Source: Pseudomonas flavescens (GTDB taxonomy: Bacteria; Pseudomonadota; Gammaproteobacteria; Pseudomonadales; Pseudomonadaceae). Taken from it: a stretch of 64,000 bases of DNA. Positions 29,752-39,000 of the stretch are shown in pieces. A program made the translations under genes and the position numbers. Positions within the stretch are counted from its first letter, which is position 1; every line of letters begins with the position of its first letter. Under the pieces are notes generated by a model. That model was not told the origin of the DNA. It saw only the letters and a program-made list of their open reading frames with translations, and made no database searches. The stretch lies in the NCBI RefSeq assembly GCF_013408425.1, contig NZ_JACBYV010000001.1, positions 2,418,001-2,482,000 of the forward strand, given 5' to 3'.

Positions 29752-31161
29752 ATGAGCCAACAGATCCCCGTCAAGAACGTCACGCCGGTTGCCGCCGGCG
29801 AGACCATCGACCTCTATGCCAGTCGCGAGAAAATCCACACCCGCGCCTTCAGTGGTTTCTACCGCAACCTGCGACGGGCCGGCGGTGCGCTGCTGTTCAT
29901 CCTCTACTTCGGCACCGTATGGCTGAACTGGAACGGCCACCAGGCGGTGTGGTGGAACCTTCCGGACCGCAAGTTCCACATCTTCGGCGCCACCTACTGG
30001 CCCCAGGATTTCGTGCTGCTCTCGGCGCTGCTGATCATCGCCGCCTTCGGACTGTTCTTCATCACCGTCTTCGCCGGCCGTGTGTGGTGCGGCTACACCT
30101 GCCCGCAGAGCGTCTTCACGTGGATCTTCATGTGGGCGGAAAAGGTCACCGAGGGCGACCGCAATCAACGCATGAAGCTGGAAAAGGCGCCCATGAGCGC
30201 AGGCAAGTTCCTGCGCCGCTTCGCCAAACACGGCATCTGGCTGGGCGTTTCGCTGATCACCGCGGTGACCTTCGTCGGCTACTTCGCGCCGATCCGCGAA
30301 CTGCTCGCCGAGCTGATCAGCTTCGAGGCCGGTGGCTGGGCGCTGTTCTGGATCGCCTTCTTCACCCTCGCCACTTACGGCAACGCCGGCTGGCTGCGCG
30401 AGCAGGTGTGCATTCACATGTGCCCTTACGCGCGCTTCCAGAGCGTGATGTTCGACCAGGACACCCTGATCGTTTCCTACGACCCGCGCCGTGGCGAAGC
30501 CCGCGGAGCGCGCAAGAAAAGCGCCGATCATCAGGCCCTGGGCCTGGGGGACTGCATCGACTGCACCCTGTGCGTGCAGGTCTGCCCGACCGGCATCGAC
30601 ATCCGTGATGGCCTGCAGATCGAATGCATCGGCTGCGCCGCCTGCATCGATGCCTGCGACAGCATCATGGACAAGATGAACTACCCACGCGGGCTGATCA
30701 GCTACACCACCGAGCACAACCTTTCCGGGCAGCAGACCCAGCTGCTGCGCCCGCGCCTGATCGGCTATGCGCTGGCACTGCTGGCCATGTTCGCGGTGTT
30801 CGGCTGGGCGCTGAACGACCGCCCGCTGGTGGAGCTGGACGTGCTCAAGGACCGGGTGCTCTACCGGGAGAACGAGCAGGGCCGGATCGAGAACGTCTAT
30901 ACCCTGAAGATCATGAACAAGGCGCAACAGGACGTCGTCTACCGTATCGAGGCCGATGGTCTGGACGGTCTGGTCTACGAAGGCCGCCGCGAGGTCCGCG
31001 CGCTGGCCGGCGAAGTGCTCGCGATTCCGGTGGAGCTGTCCATCGACGCCGAGAAACTGCCGTCCAGCACCAACGAGATCACCTTCCGCATCCGTGCCAC
31101 GGATGACGAGAGCATCCACAACGACGCCAGCAGCCGGTTTATCGGCCCCAGCGTGAGATAG
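29752..31161 (+). CDS. ccoG: Cytochrome oxidase accessory protein CcoG (FixG/RdxA)
   Basis: 469-aa membrane ferredoxin needed for cbb3 assembly, probably as a copper reductase. Four or more hydrophobic segments lie in the first half (about residues 38-56, 85-107, 160-180, 195-212) with WCGYTCPQSVFTWIFMWAEK and REQVCIHMCPYARFQ between them. Two [4Fe-4S] motifs follow: CIDCTLCVQVCPTG and CIGCAACIDACD. The last 130 residues form the periplasmic immunoglobulin-like FixG domain. It follows the second cco operon and opens the ccoGHIS biogenesis set. Confidence 0.96.
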   Translation: MSQQIPVKNVTPVAAGETIDLYASREKIHTRAFSGFYRNLRRAGGALLFILYFGTVWLNWNGHQAVWWNLPDRKFHIFGATYWPQDFVLLSALLIIAAFGLFFITVFAGRVWCGYTCPQSVFTWIFMWAEKVTEGDRNQRMKLEKAPMSAGKFLRRFAKHGIWLGVSLITAVTFVGYFAPIRELLAELISFEAGGWALFWIAFFTLATYGNAGWLREQVCIHMCPYARFQSVMFDQDTLIVSYDPRRGEARGARKKSADHQALGLGDCIDCTLCVQVCPTGIDIRDGLQIECIGCAACIDACDSIMDKMNYPRGLISYTTEHNLSGQQTQLLRPRLIGYALALLAMFAVFGWALNDRPLVELDVLKDRVLYRENEQGRIENVYTLKIMNKAQQDVVYRIEADGLDGLVYEGRREVRALAGEVLAIPVELSIDAEKLPSSTNEITFRIRATDDESIHNDASSRFIGPSVR

Positions 31162-31182
31162 CTGAACGGCTGGATCGCCTCC

Positions 31183-31228
31183 CCGCCACCCTACAGCCGT
31201 AACTCCGTAGGGTGGGCTTCAGCCCACC
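31183..31228. repeat. REP palindrome between ccoG and ccoH
   Basis: GTAGGGTGGGCTTCAGCCCA at 31207 on, with a half copy (CCACCCTAC) just before it. Identical in its core to the copy at 5166. Confidence 0.75.
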
Positions 31229-31282
31229 AAAGCGAATGACCCAAGCCAAGCACCAACACCGAGAAGAGAAAGCAGGCCAGCC

Positions 31283-31789
31283 ATGAACGAAGAGACCCAA
31301 CCCGCGCCCTGGTACAAGCAGTTCTGGCCCTGGTTTCTGATCGCCCTGCTCGGCTACTCGGTGATTCAGGGGCTGACCCTGCTGACCGTGGCCACACGCA
31401 ATCCACCGGGGCTGATCTCCGACGATTACTACGACGTCGGCAAGGGCATCAACCAGTCGCTGGAACGCGAGAACCTGGCCGTGCGCCTGCAGCTGCGCGC
31501 CAGCCTCGACCTCGATGACCAGCGCGGCATCGCCGAGCTGCACCTGCGGGGCAGCAGCGCGCCAGCGCAACTGGTGCTCAATCTGGTATCGCCCACCCAG
31601 CCCGAGCGCGACCGTCGCGTGGTACTGCAGCATCAGGGGGACGGCCTGTATCGCGGCAACCTGCAGGACAGCGTGCAGGGCCGGCGCTTCGTCGAGCTGA
31701 TCGGCCAGGAAGGCGGTCAGGACTGGCGCCTGTTCGAGGAAGAAACCCTGCAACCCGGCCAGAGCATCCAGCTCGGGGATGAACACTGA
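31283..31789 (+). CDS. ccoH: Cytochrome oxidase biogenesis protein CcoH (FixH)
   Basis: 168-aa protein with one membrane anchor near residues 17-38 ([21 protein letters not shown]) and a periplasmic domain starting [19 protein letters not shown], the FixH signature. It takes part in cbb3 maturation and copper-centre assembly. It lies 121 bases after ccoG, separated by a REP, and 23 bases before ccoI. Confidence 0.93.
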   Translation: MNEETQPAPWYKQFWPWFLIALLGYSVIQGLTLLTVATRNPPGLISDDYYDVGKGINQSLERENLAVRLQLRASLDLDDQRGIAELHLRGSSAPAQLVLNLVSPTQPERDRRVVLQHQGDGLYRGNLQDSVQGRRFVELIGQEGGQDWRLFEEETLQPGQSIQLGDEH

Positions 31790-31812
31790 TCGACGCTTCA
31801 GCCTCCGGGGCG

Positions 31813-34218
31813 GTGCATGCCGTCCCCACGCCCTGTTACCACTGCGGCCTGCCGGTGCCCGCCGGCGCGCATTTCCAGACCGTGGTGCTGGGGCAGCCCC
31901 GCGAAATGTGCTGCCCCGGTTGCCAGGCGGTGGCGCAGACCATCGTGCAGAGCGGCCTGGAGCACTACTACAGGCACCGCAGCGAGGCTGCCAGCAATCC
32001 GCGGCAACTGCCTCAGGTACTGCCGGATGAGCTGGTGCTCTACGACCGCCACGACGTGCAGCAGCCATTCGTCGAACAGCAGGGCGAGCTGAGCGAGGCC
32101 AATCTGCTCATCGAAGGCATCAGTTGCGCGGCCTGCGGCTGGCTGATCGAGAAACACCTGAATACCCTGGCAGGCGTGGCCGAAGCGCACCTCAACCTGT
32201 CCAGCCACCGCCTGCTGGTACGCTGGGACGCGAACGCCCTGCCGCTCAGCGAACTGCTCGGCGCGATCCGCCGTATCGGCTATGCGGCCCACCCCTGGCA
32301 GGCCGATGCCGCTGCCGAGCAGTTGACCCGAGAAAATCGCCGAGCCATGCGCGAACTGGGCGTGGCCGGGCTGCTGTGGATGCAGGTGATGATGGCGAGC
32401 ATGGCCACCTGGCCGGAATTCAATATCGACCTGAGCGCGGAACTGGACAGCATCCTGCGCTGGGTCAGCCTGTTTCTCACCACCCCCATCGTCTTCTATT
32501 GCTGCGGCCAGTTCTTCCGTGGCGCCCTGCGTGACCTGCGCACCCGCCAACTGAGCATGGACGTCTCGGTGTCGCTGGCCATCGGCGGCGCCTACGCAGC
32601 GGGCATCTGGTCCACGGTAACGGGCCACGGCGAGTTGTATTTCGACGCGGTGGGCATGTTCGCCCTGTTTCTGCTCAGCGGCCGCTACCTGGAACGCCGT
32701 GCCCGGGAACGTACCGCAGCGGCGACCGCGCAACTGGTCAAGCTGTTGCCGGCCTCCTGCCTGCGCCTGGATGAACGCGGCCAGAGCCAGCGCATCCTGC
32801 TCAGCGAACTGCGTCTCGGTGACCACGTGCTGGTTCCGCCTGGGGCGCTGCTACCTGCGGACGGCCAGGTTCTGCAGGGCCACTCCAGCATCGATGAATC
32901 GCTGCTCACCGGTGAGTACCTGCCGCAACCTCGTACGGTCGGTGATGGGGTTACCGCAGGCACCCTCAATGTCGAAGGCCCGCTTGCCGTGGAGGTGCAG
33001 GCGCTGGGCGACGCCACGCGGCTGTCGGCCATCGTGCGCCTGCTGGAACGCGCCCAGGGCGAAAAACCGCGCCTGGCGGAAATCGCCGACCGGGTCGCGC
33101 AGTGGTTCCTGTTGATCGTTCTGGTGGTGGCCGCCGTCGTCGGCCTGGTCTGGTGGCAGCTCGACCCGTCTCGCGCCTTCTGGGTCGTCCTCGCCCTGCT
33201 GGTCGCGACCTGCCCCTGCGCCCTCGCCCTGGCCACGCCAACCGCCCTGACCACCGCCACCGGCACCCTGCACAAACAAGGCATGTTGCTGACTCGCGGT
33301 CACGTGCTCGAAGGCCTGGAGCAGATCGACACGCTGATCGTCGACAAGACCGGCACCCTCACCGACGGCCGCCTCACCCTGCGCGCCGTGCACCCGCTGG
33401 GCACACAGGATGGCGATACCTGCCTGGCGCTTGCCGCCGCACTGGAAAGTCATTCCGAACACCCCATCGCCCGCGCCTTTGGCCACACAGCCGCAATGGT
33501 CGAAGCATTGCAGAGTTTTCCCGGCCTGGGCTTGCAGGGCATGGTGGATGGCCGCCGCCTGCGCATCGGTCAGCCAGCGTTCGTCAGCACGCTCAGCGCC
33601 AGCCCACCGCCCGACATTCCGGGGGATCAGGGCCAATGGCTGCTGCTCGGTGACGAACAGGGCCCTCTGGCCTGGTTCGTGCTCGATGATCGCCTGCGTG
33701 ACGATGCGCCTGCGCTGATCGAGTCCGCCCGGGCGCGCGGCTGGCAGATTCTCCTGCTCAGTGGCGACAGCTCGCCCATGGTCGGCGAAGTGGCGGCCAA
33801 GCTGGGTATCGAACAGGCCCACGGCGGGCTGACCCCGGACGCCAAACTGACCATCCTTCACGACCTGCAGAAACAGGGGCGCCGCGTACTGATGCTCGGC
33901 GACGGCGTCAACGACGTGCCGGTACTCGCCGGAGCCGATATCAGCGTGGCCATGGGTACGGCATCCGACCTGGCGAAAACCAGCGCCGACGCGGTGCTGC
34001 TGTCCAATCGCCTGGGCAGCCTGGTCGATGCCCTGCGCCTGGCCCGCCGCACCCGCACCATCATCATCGAGAACCTGGCCTGGGCCGGGCTGTACAATGG
34101 CCTGGTACTGCCCTTCGCGGCCCTCGGCTTGATCACCCCGATCTGGGCCGCGCTGGGCATGTCGTTCAGTTCGTTGCTGGTGGTGCTCAATGCACTGCGC
34201 CTGGGGAAATCATCATGA
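31813..34218 (+). CDS. ccoI: Copper-transporting P-type ATPase for cbb3 assembly (CcoI/FixI)
   Basis: 801-aa P1B-type ATPase exporting Cu(I) for the cbb3 binuclear centre. It has an N-terminal cysteine-rich module (CYHCGLPV, CCPGCQAV), a heavy-metal domain (GISCAACGWLIEKHL), eight helices with the CPC motif (VATCPCALALATP), phosphorylation site DKTGTLTDG, and hinge GDGVNDVPVLAGA. The GTG at 31813 is the only good start; an in-frame stop lies at 31780-31782. It overlaps ccoS by 4 bases. Confidence 0.95.
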   Translation: MHAVPTPCYHCGLPVPAGAHFQTVVLGQPREMCCPGCQAVAQTIVQSGLEHYYRHRSEAASNPRQLPQVLPDELVLYDRHDVQQPFVEQQGELSEANLLIEGISCAACGWLIEKHLNTLAGVAEAHLNLSSHRLLVRWDANALPLSELLGAIRRIGYAAHPWQADAAAEQLTRENRRAMRELGVAGLLWMQVMMASMATWPEFNIDLSAELDSILRWVSLFLTTPIVFYCCGQFFRGALRDLRTRQLSMDVSVSLAIGGAYAAGIWSTVTGHGELYFDAVGMFALFLLSGRYLERRARERTAAATAQLVKLLPASCLRLDERGQSQRILLSELRLGDHVLVPPGALLPADGQVLQGHSSIDESLLTGEYLPQPRTVGDGVTAGTLNVEGPLAVEVQALGDATRLSAIVRLLERAQGEKPRLAEIADRVAQWFLLIVLVVAAVVGLVWWQLDPSRAFWVVLALLVATCPCALALATPTALTTATGTLHKQGMLLTRGHVLEGLEQIDTLIVDKTGTLTDGRLTLRAVHPLGTQDGDTCLALAAALESHSEHPIARAFGHTAAMVEALQSFPGLGLQGMVDGRRLRIGQPAFVSTLSASPPPDIPGDQGQWLLLGDEQGPLAWFVLDDRLRDDAPALIESARARGWQILLLSGDSSPMVGEVAAKLGIEQAHGGLTPDAKLTILHDLQKQGRRVLMLGDGVNDVPVLAGADISVAMGTASDLAKTSADAVLLSNRLGSLVDALRLARRTRTIIIENLAWAGLYNGLVLPFAALGLITPIWAALGMSFSSLLVVLNALRLGKSS

Positions 34219-34415
34219 CCGCGCTGTACATCCTGATTCCCGTTGCCCTGCTGCTGGTCGCCTTCGCCGTGTGGCTGTTCTTCTGGGCGGTCGACAGCGG
34301 TCAGTACGACGACCTCGACAGCCCCGCTCACCGCATCCTCTTCGACGACGATGACCCGCGCCACCAGGCCGCCGTGCAGCAGGCCAGCGAGCCCGACCAG
34401 AAACCCCATGACTGA
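34215..34415 (+). CDS. ccoS: cbb3-type oxidase assembly protein CcoS
   Basis: 66-aa single-helix protein (about residues 4-27, LYILIPVALLLVAFAVWLFFWAV) followed by the diagnostic SGQYDDLDSPAHRILFDDD. CcoS is needed for cofactor insertion into CcoN. It is coupled to ccoI by a 4-base overlap and overlaps the next gene by 8 bases. Confidence 0.95.
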   Translation: MTALYILIPVALLLVAFAVWLFFWAVDSGQYDDLDSPAHRILFDDDDPRHQAAVQQASEPDQKPHD

Positions 34416-35091
34416 GCTGCTGCCACACGTGCTGTCCGCCTTGATTCTGGGCCTGCTCGGCGGTGGCCACTGCCTGGGCATGTGCGGCGGGCTGATGGGC
34501 GCCCTGAGCCTGGCCATTGCGCCCGAGCGGCGTGATCAGCGTCTGCGCCTGTTGCTGGCCTACAACGCCGGGCGCATTCTCAGCTATGCCCTGGCCGGCC
34601 TGCTGCTCGGCCTGGCAGGCTGGGCACTGGCCAGCGGCCCGCTGGCCATCGTGATGCGAGGCATCGCCGGGCTGTTGCTAATCGTCATGGGGCTCTATCT
34701 GGCAGGCTGGTGGAGCGGTCTGACGCGCATCGAGGCGCTGGGCCGCGGCCTCTGGCGACATCTGCAACCGCTCGCCCGCCGTTTCATGCCGATCACCAGT
34801 CCATCGCGCGCACTGCTCCTCGGCGGCCTGTGGGGCTGGCTGCCCTGCGGCCTGGTCTACAGCACCCTGCTGTGGGCGGCCAGCCAGGGCAATGCCCTGC
34901 ACAGCGCCGCCTTGATGCTCGCATTCGGCGTCGGCACCCTGCCGGTGCTGCTGGCCACCGGCCTGGCGGCCGAGCGCCTGGGCAGCCTGCTGCGCAAGCG
35001 TGGCGTGCGCGTGGCAGGCGGCCTGCTGGTGATGCTGTTCGGTCTGTGGACACTGCCCGGTCCGCACCAGCATTGGCTGATGGGGCACTGA
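34408..35091 (+). CDS. Sulfite exporter TauE/SafE family protein (cytochrome-biogenesis associated)
   Basis: 227-aa inner-membrane protein with six predicted helices. The first helix carries GLLGGGHCLGMCGGLMGAL and the fourth GLWGWLPCGLVYSTLLW; this GHC-x3-CGG plus PCG pattern is shared by the CcdA-like/HupE-like proteins often linked to ccoS. A role in copper or redox supply to cbb3 assembly is inferred from position. The ATG at 34408 overlaps the ccoS stop region by 8 bases, so it belongs to the same operon. Confidence 0.88.
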   Translation: MTELLPHVLSALILGLLGGGHCLGMCGGLMGALSLAIAPERRDQRLRLLLAYNAGRILSYALAGLLLGLAGWALASGPLAIVMRGIAGLLLIVMGLYLAGWWSGLTRIEALGRGLWRHLQPLARRFMPITSPSRALLLGGLWGWLPCGLVYSTLLWAASQGNALHSAALMLAFGVGTLPVLLATGLAAERLGSLLRKRGVRVAGGLLVMLFGLWTLPGPHQHWLMGH

Positions 35092-35138
35092 GGCTCGATC
35101 TGTCGGCGACCCAGCGGTCACACCCCCACTGCGCCCCC

Positions 35139-35152
35139 ATGACTCAGATCAA
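35139..35152 (+). promoter_or_regulatory. Anr/Dnr box candidate upstream of hemN
   Basis: ATGACtcagATCAA matches 8 of the 10 defined bases of the TTGAT-N4-ATCAA Anr/Fnr site, with a perfect right half. It lies 60 bases before the hemN start. hemN is a known Anr-controlled gene in P. aeruginosa, and anr itself is 2 kb downstream. Confidence 0.6.
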
Positions 35153-35212
35153 AGAGCCCCGCCCAGGCCCGCCCTAGACTGCCGAGCACTCAACGCTGAA
35201 GCGGAACTCGCC

Positions 35213-36595
35213 ATGCTCGACGCCATCCAGTGGGATTCCGACCTGATCCGCCGATACGATCAAGCCGGCCCGCGCTACACCTCGTACCCGACCGCCGTGC
35301 AATTTCATGACGGCGTCGGCTCATTCGATCTGCTCCACGCCCTGCGCGAAAGCCGTCGTGCCCTGCGCCCGCTGTCGCTGTACGTTCACCTGCCGTTCTG
35401 CGCCAACATCTGCTACTACTGCGCCTGCAACAAGGTGATCACCAAGGATCGCGGCCGCACCCAGCCTTATCTGCAGGCGCTGGAAGTGGAGATGGCACTG
35501 CTCAGCCGCCATGTCGACAAGCGCCAGCACATCGAACAGCTGCACCTGGGCGGCGGCACCCCGACCTTTCTCAGCCACGACGAACTGCGCCGATTGATGG
35601 CGCAACTGCGTGAGCACTTCACCCTGCTCGACGACGACTCCGGTGACTACAGCATCGAGATCGATCCCCGCGAAGCGGACTGGTCGACCATGGGCCTGCT
35701 GCGCGAACTGGGCTTCAACCGCGTCAGCCTCGGCGTGCAGGACCTCGACCCCAACGTGCAGCGCGCCATCAACCGCCTGCAGAGCCTGGAAGAAACCCGC
35801 GCCATCATCGAGGCCGCACGAACCCTGCAGTTTCGCTCGGTGAACATCGACCTGATTTACGGCCTGCCACAACAAACGCCGGAGAATTTCGCCCACACCG
35901 TCCAGCAGGTGATCGCCCTGCAACCCGATCGCCTGTCGCTGTTCAACTACGCCCACCTGCCGGAACGCTTCATGCCGCAGCGGCGCATCGACAGCACCCA
36001 GTTGCCCAGTGCAGCGAACAAGCTGGCCATGCTGCAGGGCAGCATCGAACAACTGGCGAGCGCCGGTTACCGCTACATCGGCATGGATCACTTCGCGCTG
36101 CCCGACGACGAACTGGCCAGCGCTCAGGAAGACGGCAGCCTGCAGCGCAACTTCCAGGGCTATACCACCCACGGGCATTGCGACCTGATCGGCCTCGGCG
36201 TGTCGTCGATCAGCCAGGTCGGTGATCTGTACTGCCAAAACAGCTCGGATCTGGCCGCCTACCAGGCCAACCTGAACAATCGCCAGTTGGCGACCTTGCG
36301 CGGCCTGGGCTGCAACGACGACGATCGCCTTCGCCGCGCCGTGATCCAGCAACTGATCTGCCACTTCCAGCTGGACTTCGCGGAAATCGAACGGCGCTTC
36401 GCGGTGAATGTCCGCAGCTACTTCGCCGACACCTGGCCGGCCCTGCAGCAGATGAGCCGCGAGGGCCTGATCGAATTGCGAGATGGCAGCATCGAGGTGC
36501 TGCCGGCGGGACGATTGCTGGTGCGCTCGCTGTGCATGCTGTTTGATCGCTACCTCAGCGAGCAGAACCTGCAGCGCTTCTCGCGGGTGATCTGA
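35213..36595 (+). CDS. hemN: Oxygen-independent coproporphyrinogen III dehydrogenase
   Basis: 460-aa radical-SAM enzyme that decarboxylates coproporphyrinogen III without oxygen, for haem synthesis in low oxygen. The cluster motif C-x3-C-x2-C is Cys63, Cys67, Cys70 (PFCANICYYCACN), followed by HLGGGTPTFLS. The N-terminal RYDQAGPRYTSYPTA is specific to HemN rather than HemW. The length is typical. A candidate Anr site precedes it. Its product supplies haem for the cbb3 oxidases encoded upstream. Confidence 0.97.
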   Translation: MLDAIQWDSDLIRRYDQAGPRYTSYPTAVQFHDGVGSFDLLHALRESRRALRPLSLYVHLPFCANICYYCACNKVITKDRGRTQPYLQALEVEMALLSRHVDKRQHIEQLHLGGGTPTFLSHDELRRLMAQLREHFTLLDDDSGDYSIEIDPREADWSTMGLLRELGFNRVSLGVQDLDPNVQRAINRLQSLEETRAIIEAARTLQFRSVNIDLIYGLPQQTPENFAHTVQQVIALQPDRLSLFNYAHLPERFMPQRRIDSTQLPSAANKLAMLQGSIEQLASAGYRYIGMDHFALPDDELASAQEDGSLQRNFQGYTTHGHCDLIGLGVSSISQVGDLYCQNSSDLAAYQANLNNRQLATLRGLGCNDDDRLRRAVIQQLICHFQLDFAEIERRFAVNVRSYFADTWPALQQMSREGLIELRDGSIEVLPAGRLLVRSLCMLFDRYLSEQNLQRFSRVI

Positions 36596-36627
36596 GTACG
36601 GCTACTGCCGTGCCAAGGAAGAAAAAA

Positions 36628-37113
36628 TCAGCTGATCATCAGCGATGTGACGGTGACGCTCTGCTCGGTGCTGAGTTCCTGGTCGCGAATAGCTTTGACC
36701 AGCTCGGCGTTAGCCGTGCTCAAGGCGCCGCTGATCGAGCTGACCTCGGTCTGCAGCGCCTGGGCACTGGCCTGACGCGTTTCGTCGTCCATATCGCTCT
36801 GAGCCATGATCGCCTGCAACTCGGCCATTTTCTGCGCGAGCTGGGCTTTCAGCTCACGAATCATCTTGAGCAGTTGCTTGATGTTCGAAGGCAGGTCGCT
36901 CTCGTCGATATCGCTGTTCTTGTCCTCGGACTTCGACTGCGCCAGGCCCTCCAGGGACAGCGTGACCTTGACGCCCGGCTCGGCACTGGTGCCAGCCGCT
37001 GGCGCCGCAGTCGAGGTTTCTTCGCTGGTTTCGGCAGGCGCCGCAGCGGCGGTCGCAGTCGAACTGGAGGGCACGATACTGCGCTCGAGCGAAACGGGAT
37101 TATCTACACGCAT
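36628..37113 (-). CDS. Hypothetical coiled-coil protein between hemN and anr
   Basis: 161 aa from the ATG at 37113, which has AGGAG 8 bases upstream. The N-terminal third is low-complexity Ala/Ser/Thr/Glu (TATAAAAPAETSEETSTAAPAA) and probably disordered. The rest is a predicted coiled coil (NIKQLLKMIRELKAQLAQKMAELQAIMAQ, then ETRQASAQALQTEVSSISGAL). No signal peptide or membrane segment. A gene of unknown function in the same position is present in P. aeruginosa between hemN and anr. It converges on hemN and is divergent from anr. Confidence 0.75.
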   Translation of the reverse strand: MRVDNPVSLERSIVPSSSTATAAAAPAETSEETSTAAPAAGTSAEPGVKVTLSLEGLAQSKSEDKNSDIDESDLPSNIKQLLKMIRELKAQLAQKMAELQAIMAQSDMDDETRQASAQALQTEVSSISGALSTANAELVKAIRDQELSTEQSVTVTSLMIS

Positions 37114-37254
37114 TGCAACGCTCCTGGCCGTCAACTCACTGATTCAGCGTTATCGGCAGGGGGGAGCGACACTTGAGCGCGCCCCCTTGGGTGGCCGTGC
37201 CCCCTCTGGTGCGGTACCCTTACGACTTCTGTGTCTATACTAGGGATAAGGGCG

Positions 37255-37989
37255 ATGTCCGAAAGCATCAAGCTGCGTACAACTCATCAGGCACACTGCA
37301 AGGATTGCAGCCTCTCCAGTCTCTGCCTGCCGCTGTCGCTGGATCTCGAGGACATGGATGCGCTCGACGATATCGTCAAACGCGGCCGCCCCCTGAAAAA
37401 GGGCGAATTCCTGTTCCGTCAGGGCGACACCTTCAACTCGGTCTTCGCGGTACGCTCCGGCGCACTGAAAACCTTCAGCATCAGCGATGCGGGCGAAGAG
37501 CAGATCACCGGCTTTCACCTGCCCAGCGAACTGGTCGGCCTCTCCGGCATGGATACCGAGCTGTACCCGGTATCGGCGCAAGCGCTGGAAACCACCTCGG
37601 TCTGCGAAATCCCGTTCGAGCGCCTCGACGAACTGTCGGCGAGCCTGCCGCAGTTGCGCCGCCAGCTGATGCGCGTCATGAGTCGTGAAATCCGCGACGA
37701 TCAGCAGATGATGCTGCTGCTCTCGAAGAAAACCGCCGACGAGCGCATCGCTACCTTCCTAGTCAACCTGTCGGCGCGCTTCCGTGCCCGCGGGTTCTCT
37801 GCCAACCAGTTCCGCCTGGCGATGTCGCGCAATGAAATCGGCAACCACCTGGGCCTGGCGGTGGAAACCGTGTCGCGGGTATTCACCCGCTTCCAGCAGA
37901 GCAAACTGCTCGAAGCCGAAGGCAAGGAAGTGCATATTCTCGACCCGATCGAGCTGTGCGCTCTGGCGGGTGGTAACCTTAATGGCTGA
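37255..37989 (+). CDS. anr: Oxygen-sensing transcriptional regulator Anr (Fnr family)
   Basis: 244 aa, the length of P. aeruginosa Anr. The [4Fe-4S] ligands are Cys15, Cys18, Cys24 ([11 protein letters not shown]) and Cys117. A cyclic-nucleotide-type beta-roll is followed by a helix-turn-helix with E204-x-x-S207-R208 (AVETVSRVF), which reads TTGAT-N4-ATCAA. Under low oxygen it activates hemN, cco and denitrification or fermentation genes. The ATG at 37255 is preferred to one at 37231 because AGGGATAAGGG precedes it and the family N-terminus matches. A TATACT hexamer at 37236 could be a -10, but would leave a very short leader. Confidence 0.97.
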   Translation: MSESIKLRTTHQAHCKDCSLSSLCLPLSLDLEDMDALDDIVKRGRPLKKGEFLFRQGDTFNSVFAVRSGALKTFSISDAGEEQITGFHLPSELVGLSGMDTELYPVSAQALETTSVCEIPFERLDELSASLPQLRRQLMRVMSREIRDDQQMMLLLSKKTADERIATFLVNLSARFRARGFSANQFRLAMSRNEIGNHLGLAVETVSRVFTRFQQSKLLEAEGKEVHILDPIELCALAGGNLNG

Positions 37990-38000
37990 TAGGGCCTCGA

Positions 38001-38200
38001 GAACCCGTTCATGATCTGCTGCGCGTCGGCCCTGCTGCGTTGAAAACAAGCGGGATTGCCAGCCCAAGCTAGGCGCTCCCGTCGGAATGCCCATTCACAG
38101 CTCGTAAACTCGCGTGCGAGCCCAGTCCGCTTCCTCGCTTGTTTTTGCAGGGGCGCCTAGCCCTTGCATGGCTCTAGCTCGCAAAGTCATGAACAGGTTC
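38001..38200. repeat. 200-bp palindromic MITE-like element between anr and apt
   Basis: The ends are inverted: GAACCCGTTCATGA at the left and the complement of GAACCTGTTCATGA at the right, one mismatch in 14. Inner inverted blocks support an overall hairpin: AAAACAAGCG (about 38043) with CGCTTGTTTT (about 38138), and GCTAGGCGC (about 38068) with GCGCCTAGC (about 38153). There is no coding capacity. It starts 11 bases after the anr stop and ends 34 bases before the apt start. Confidence 0.7.
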
Positions 38201-38234
38201 CAAGGCTCAATTTTGACCGCTACAAGGATTACCG

Positions 38235-38783
38235 ATGATTTTCGACGAATTCAGTATCAAGACCCTCATTCGCCCGGTTAACGACTTTCCGAAACCGGGC
38301 GTGGTGTTTCGCGACATCACCCCGCTGTTCCAGTCGCCGCGCGCCCTGCGCATGGTGATCGACAGCCTGATCCAGCGCTATGTCGAGGCCGACTTCAGCC
38401 ACGTCGGCGCCATGGATGCGCGCGGGTTCCTGATCGGTTCGATCATCGCCTATGAGCTGAACAAGCCGTTGGTGCTGTTCCGCAAGCAAGGCAAACTGCC
38501 AGCCGACGTCCTCAGCCAGGGTTACCAGACCGAATACGGCGAAGCCTTTCTGGAGGTGCACGCAGACAGTCTGTGCGAAGGCGACAAGGTGCTCATCGTC
38601 GACGACCTGATCGCCACCGGCGGCACCCTGCTGGCCGCCGTGCAACTGGTCAAACGCATGGGGGCAGGCATTCATGAAGCGGCCGCGATCATCGACCTGC
38701 CGGAGCTGGGTGGCTCGCGCAAACTGCAGGACATGGGCATTCCCACCTACAGCCTGACGGCCTTCGCACTCGATGAGCGCTAA
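38235..38783 (+). CDS. apt: Adenine phosphoribosyltransferase
   Basis: 182-aa purine-salvage enzyme making AMP from adenine and PRPP. The PRPP-binding motif [17 protein letters not shown] and the N-terminal [25 protein letters not shown] block (here [17 protein letters not shown]) are typical, as is [14 protein letters not shown] precedes the ATG. The 34 bases between the MITE-like element and the start leave little room for a promoter of its own outside the element. It is next to anr, as in P. aeruginosa. Confidence 0.97.
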   Translation: MIFDEFSIKTLIRPVNDFPKPGVVFRDITPLFQSPRALRMVIDSLIQRYVEADFSHVGAMDARGFLIGSIIAYELNKPLVLFRKQGKLPADVLSQGYQTEYGEAFLEVHADSLCEGDKVLIVDDLIATGGTLLAAVQLVKRMGAGIHEAAAIIDLPELGGSRKLQDMGIPTYSLTAFALDER

Positions 38784-38950
38784 GAGCAGTAGCAAGTTAC
38801 AAGCGTCAAGTGATCTTCGCGCGACCAGAACCTCTGCCGTCAGGCTGATGTGCTGGGGTCGTGCGTAGGCTGGATCGGGCGCGAAACTGGCGCTTCATCC
38901 GGCCATCGGCTTCATGCGCGCCCAACTGCCCACCTTGAAAGCGATCGGCC

Positions 38951-38980
38951 AATAAAAAGCCCCGGCCAAGTGCCGGGGCT
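38951..38980 (-). terminator. Terminator of the sppA operon
   Basis: AGCCCCGG (38958-38965) pairs with CCGGGGCT (38973-38980). Read on the minus strand the stem is followed by TTTTTATT, a good Rho-independent terminator 20 bases after the sppA stop. On the plus strand the tail is CTTTATT, so it may also stop readthrough from apt. Confidence 0.85.
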
Positions 38981-39000
38981 CTTTATTGCATATCAGGCTA

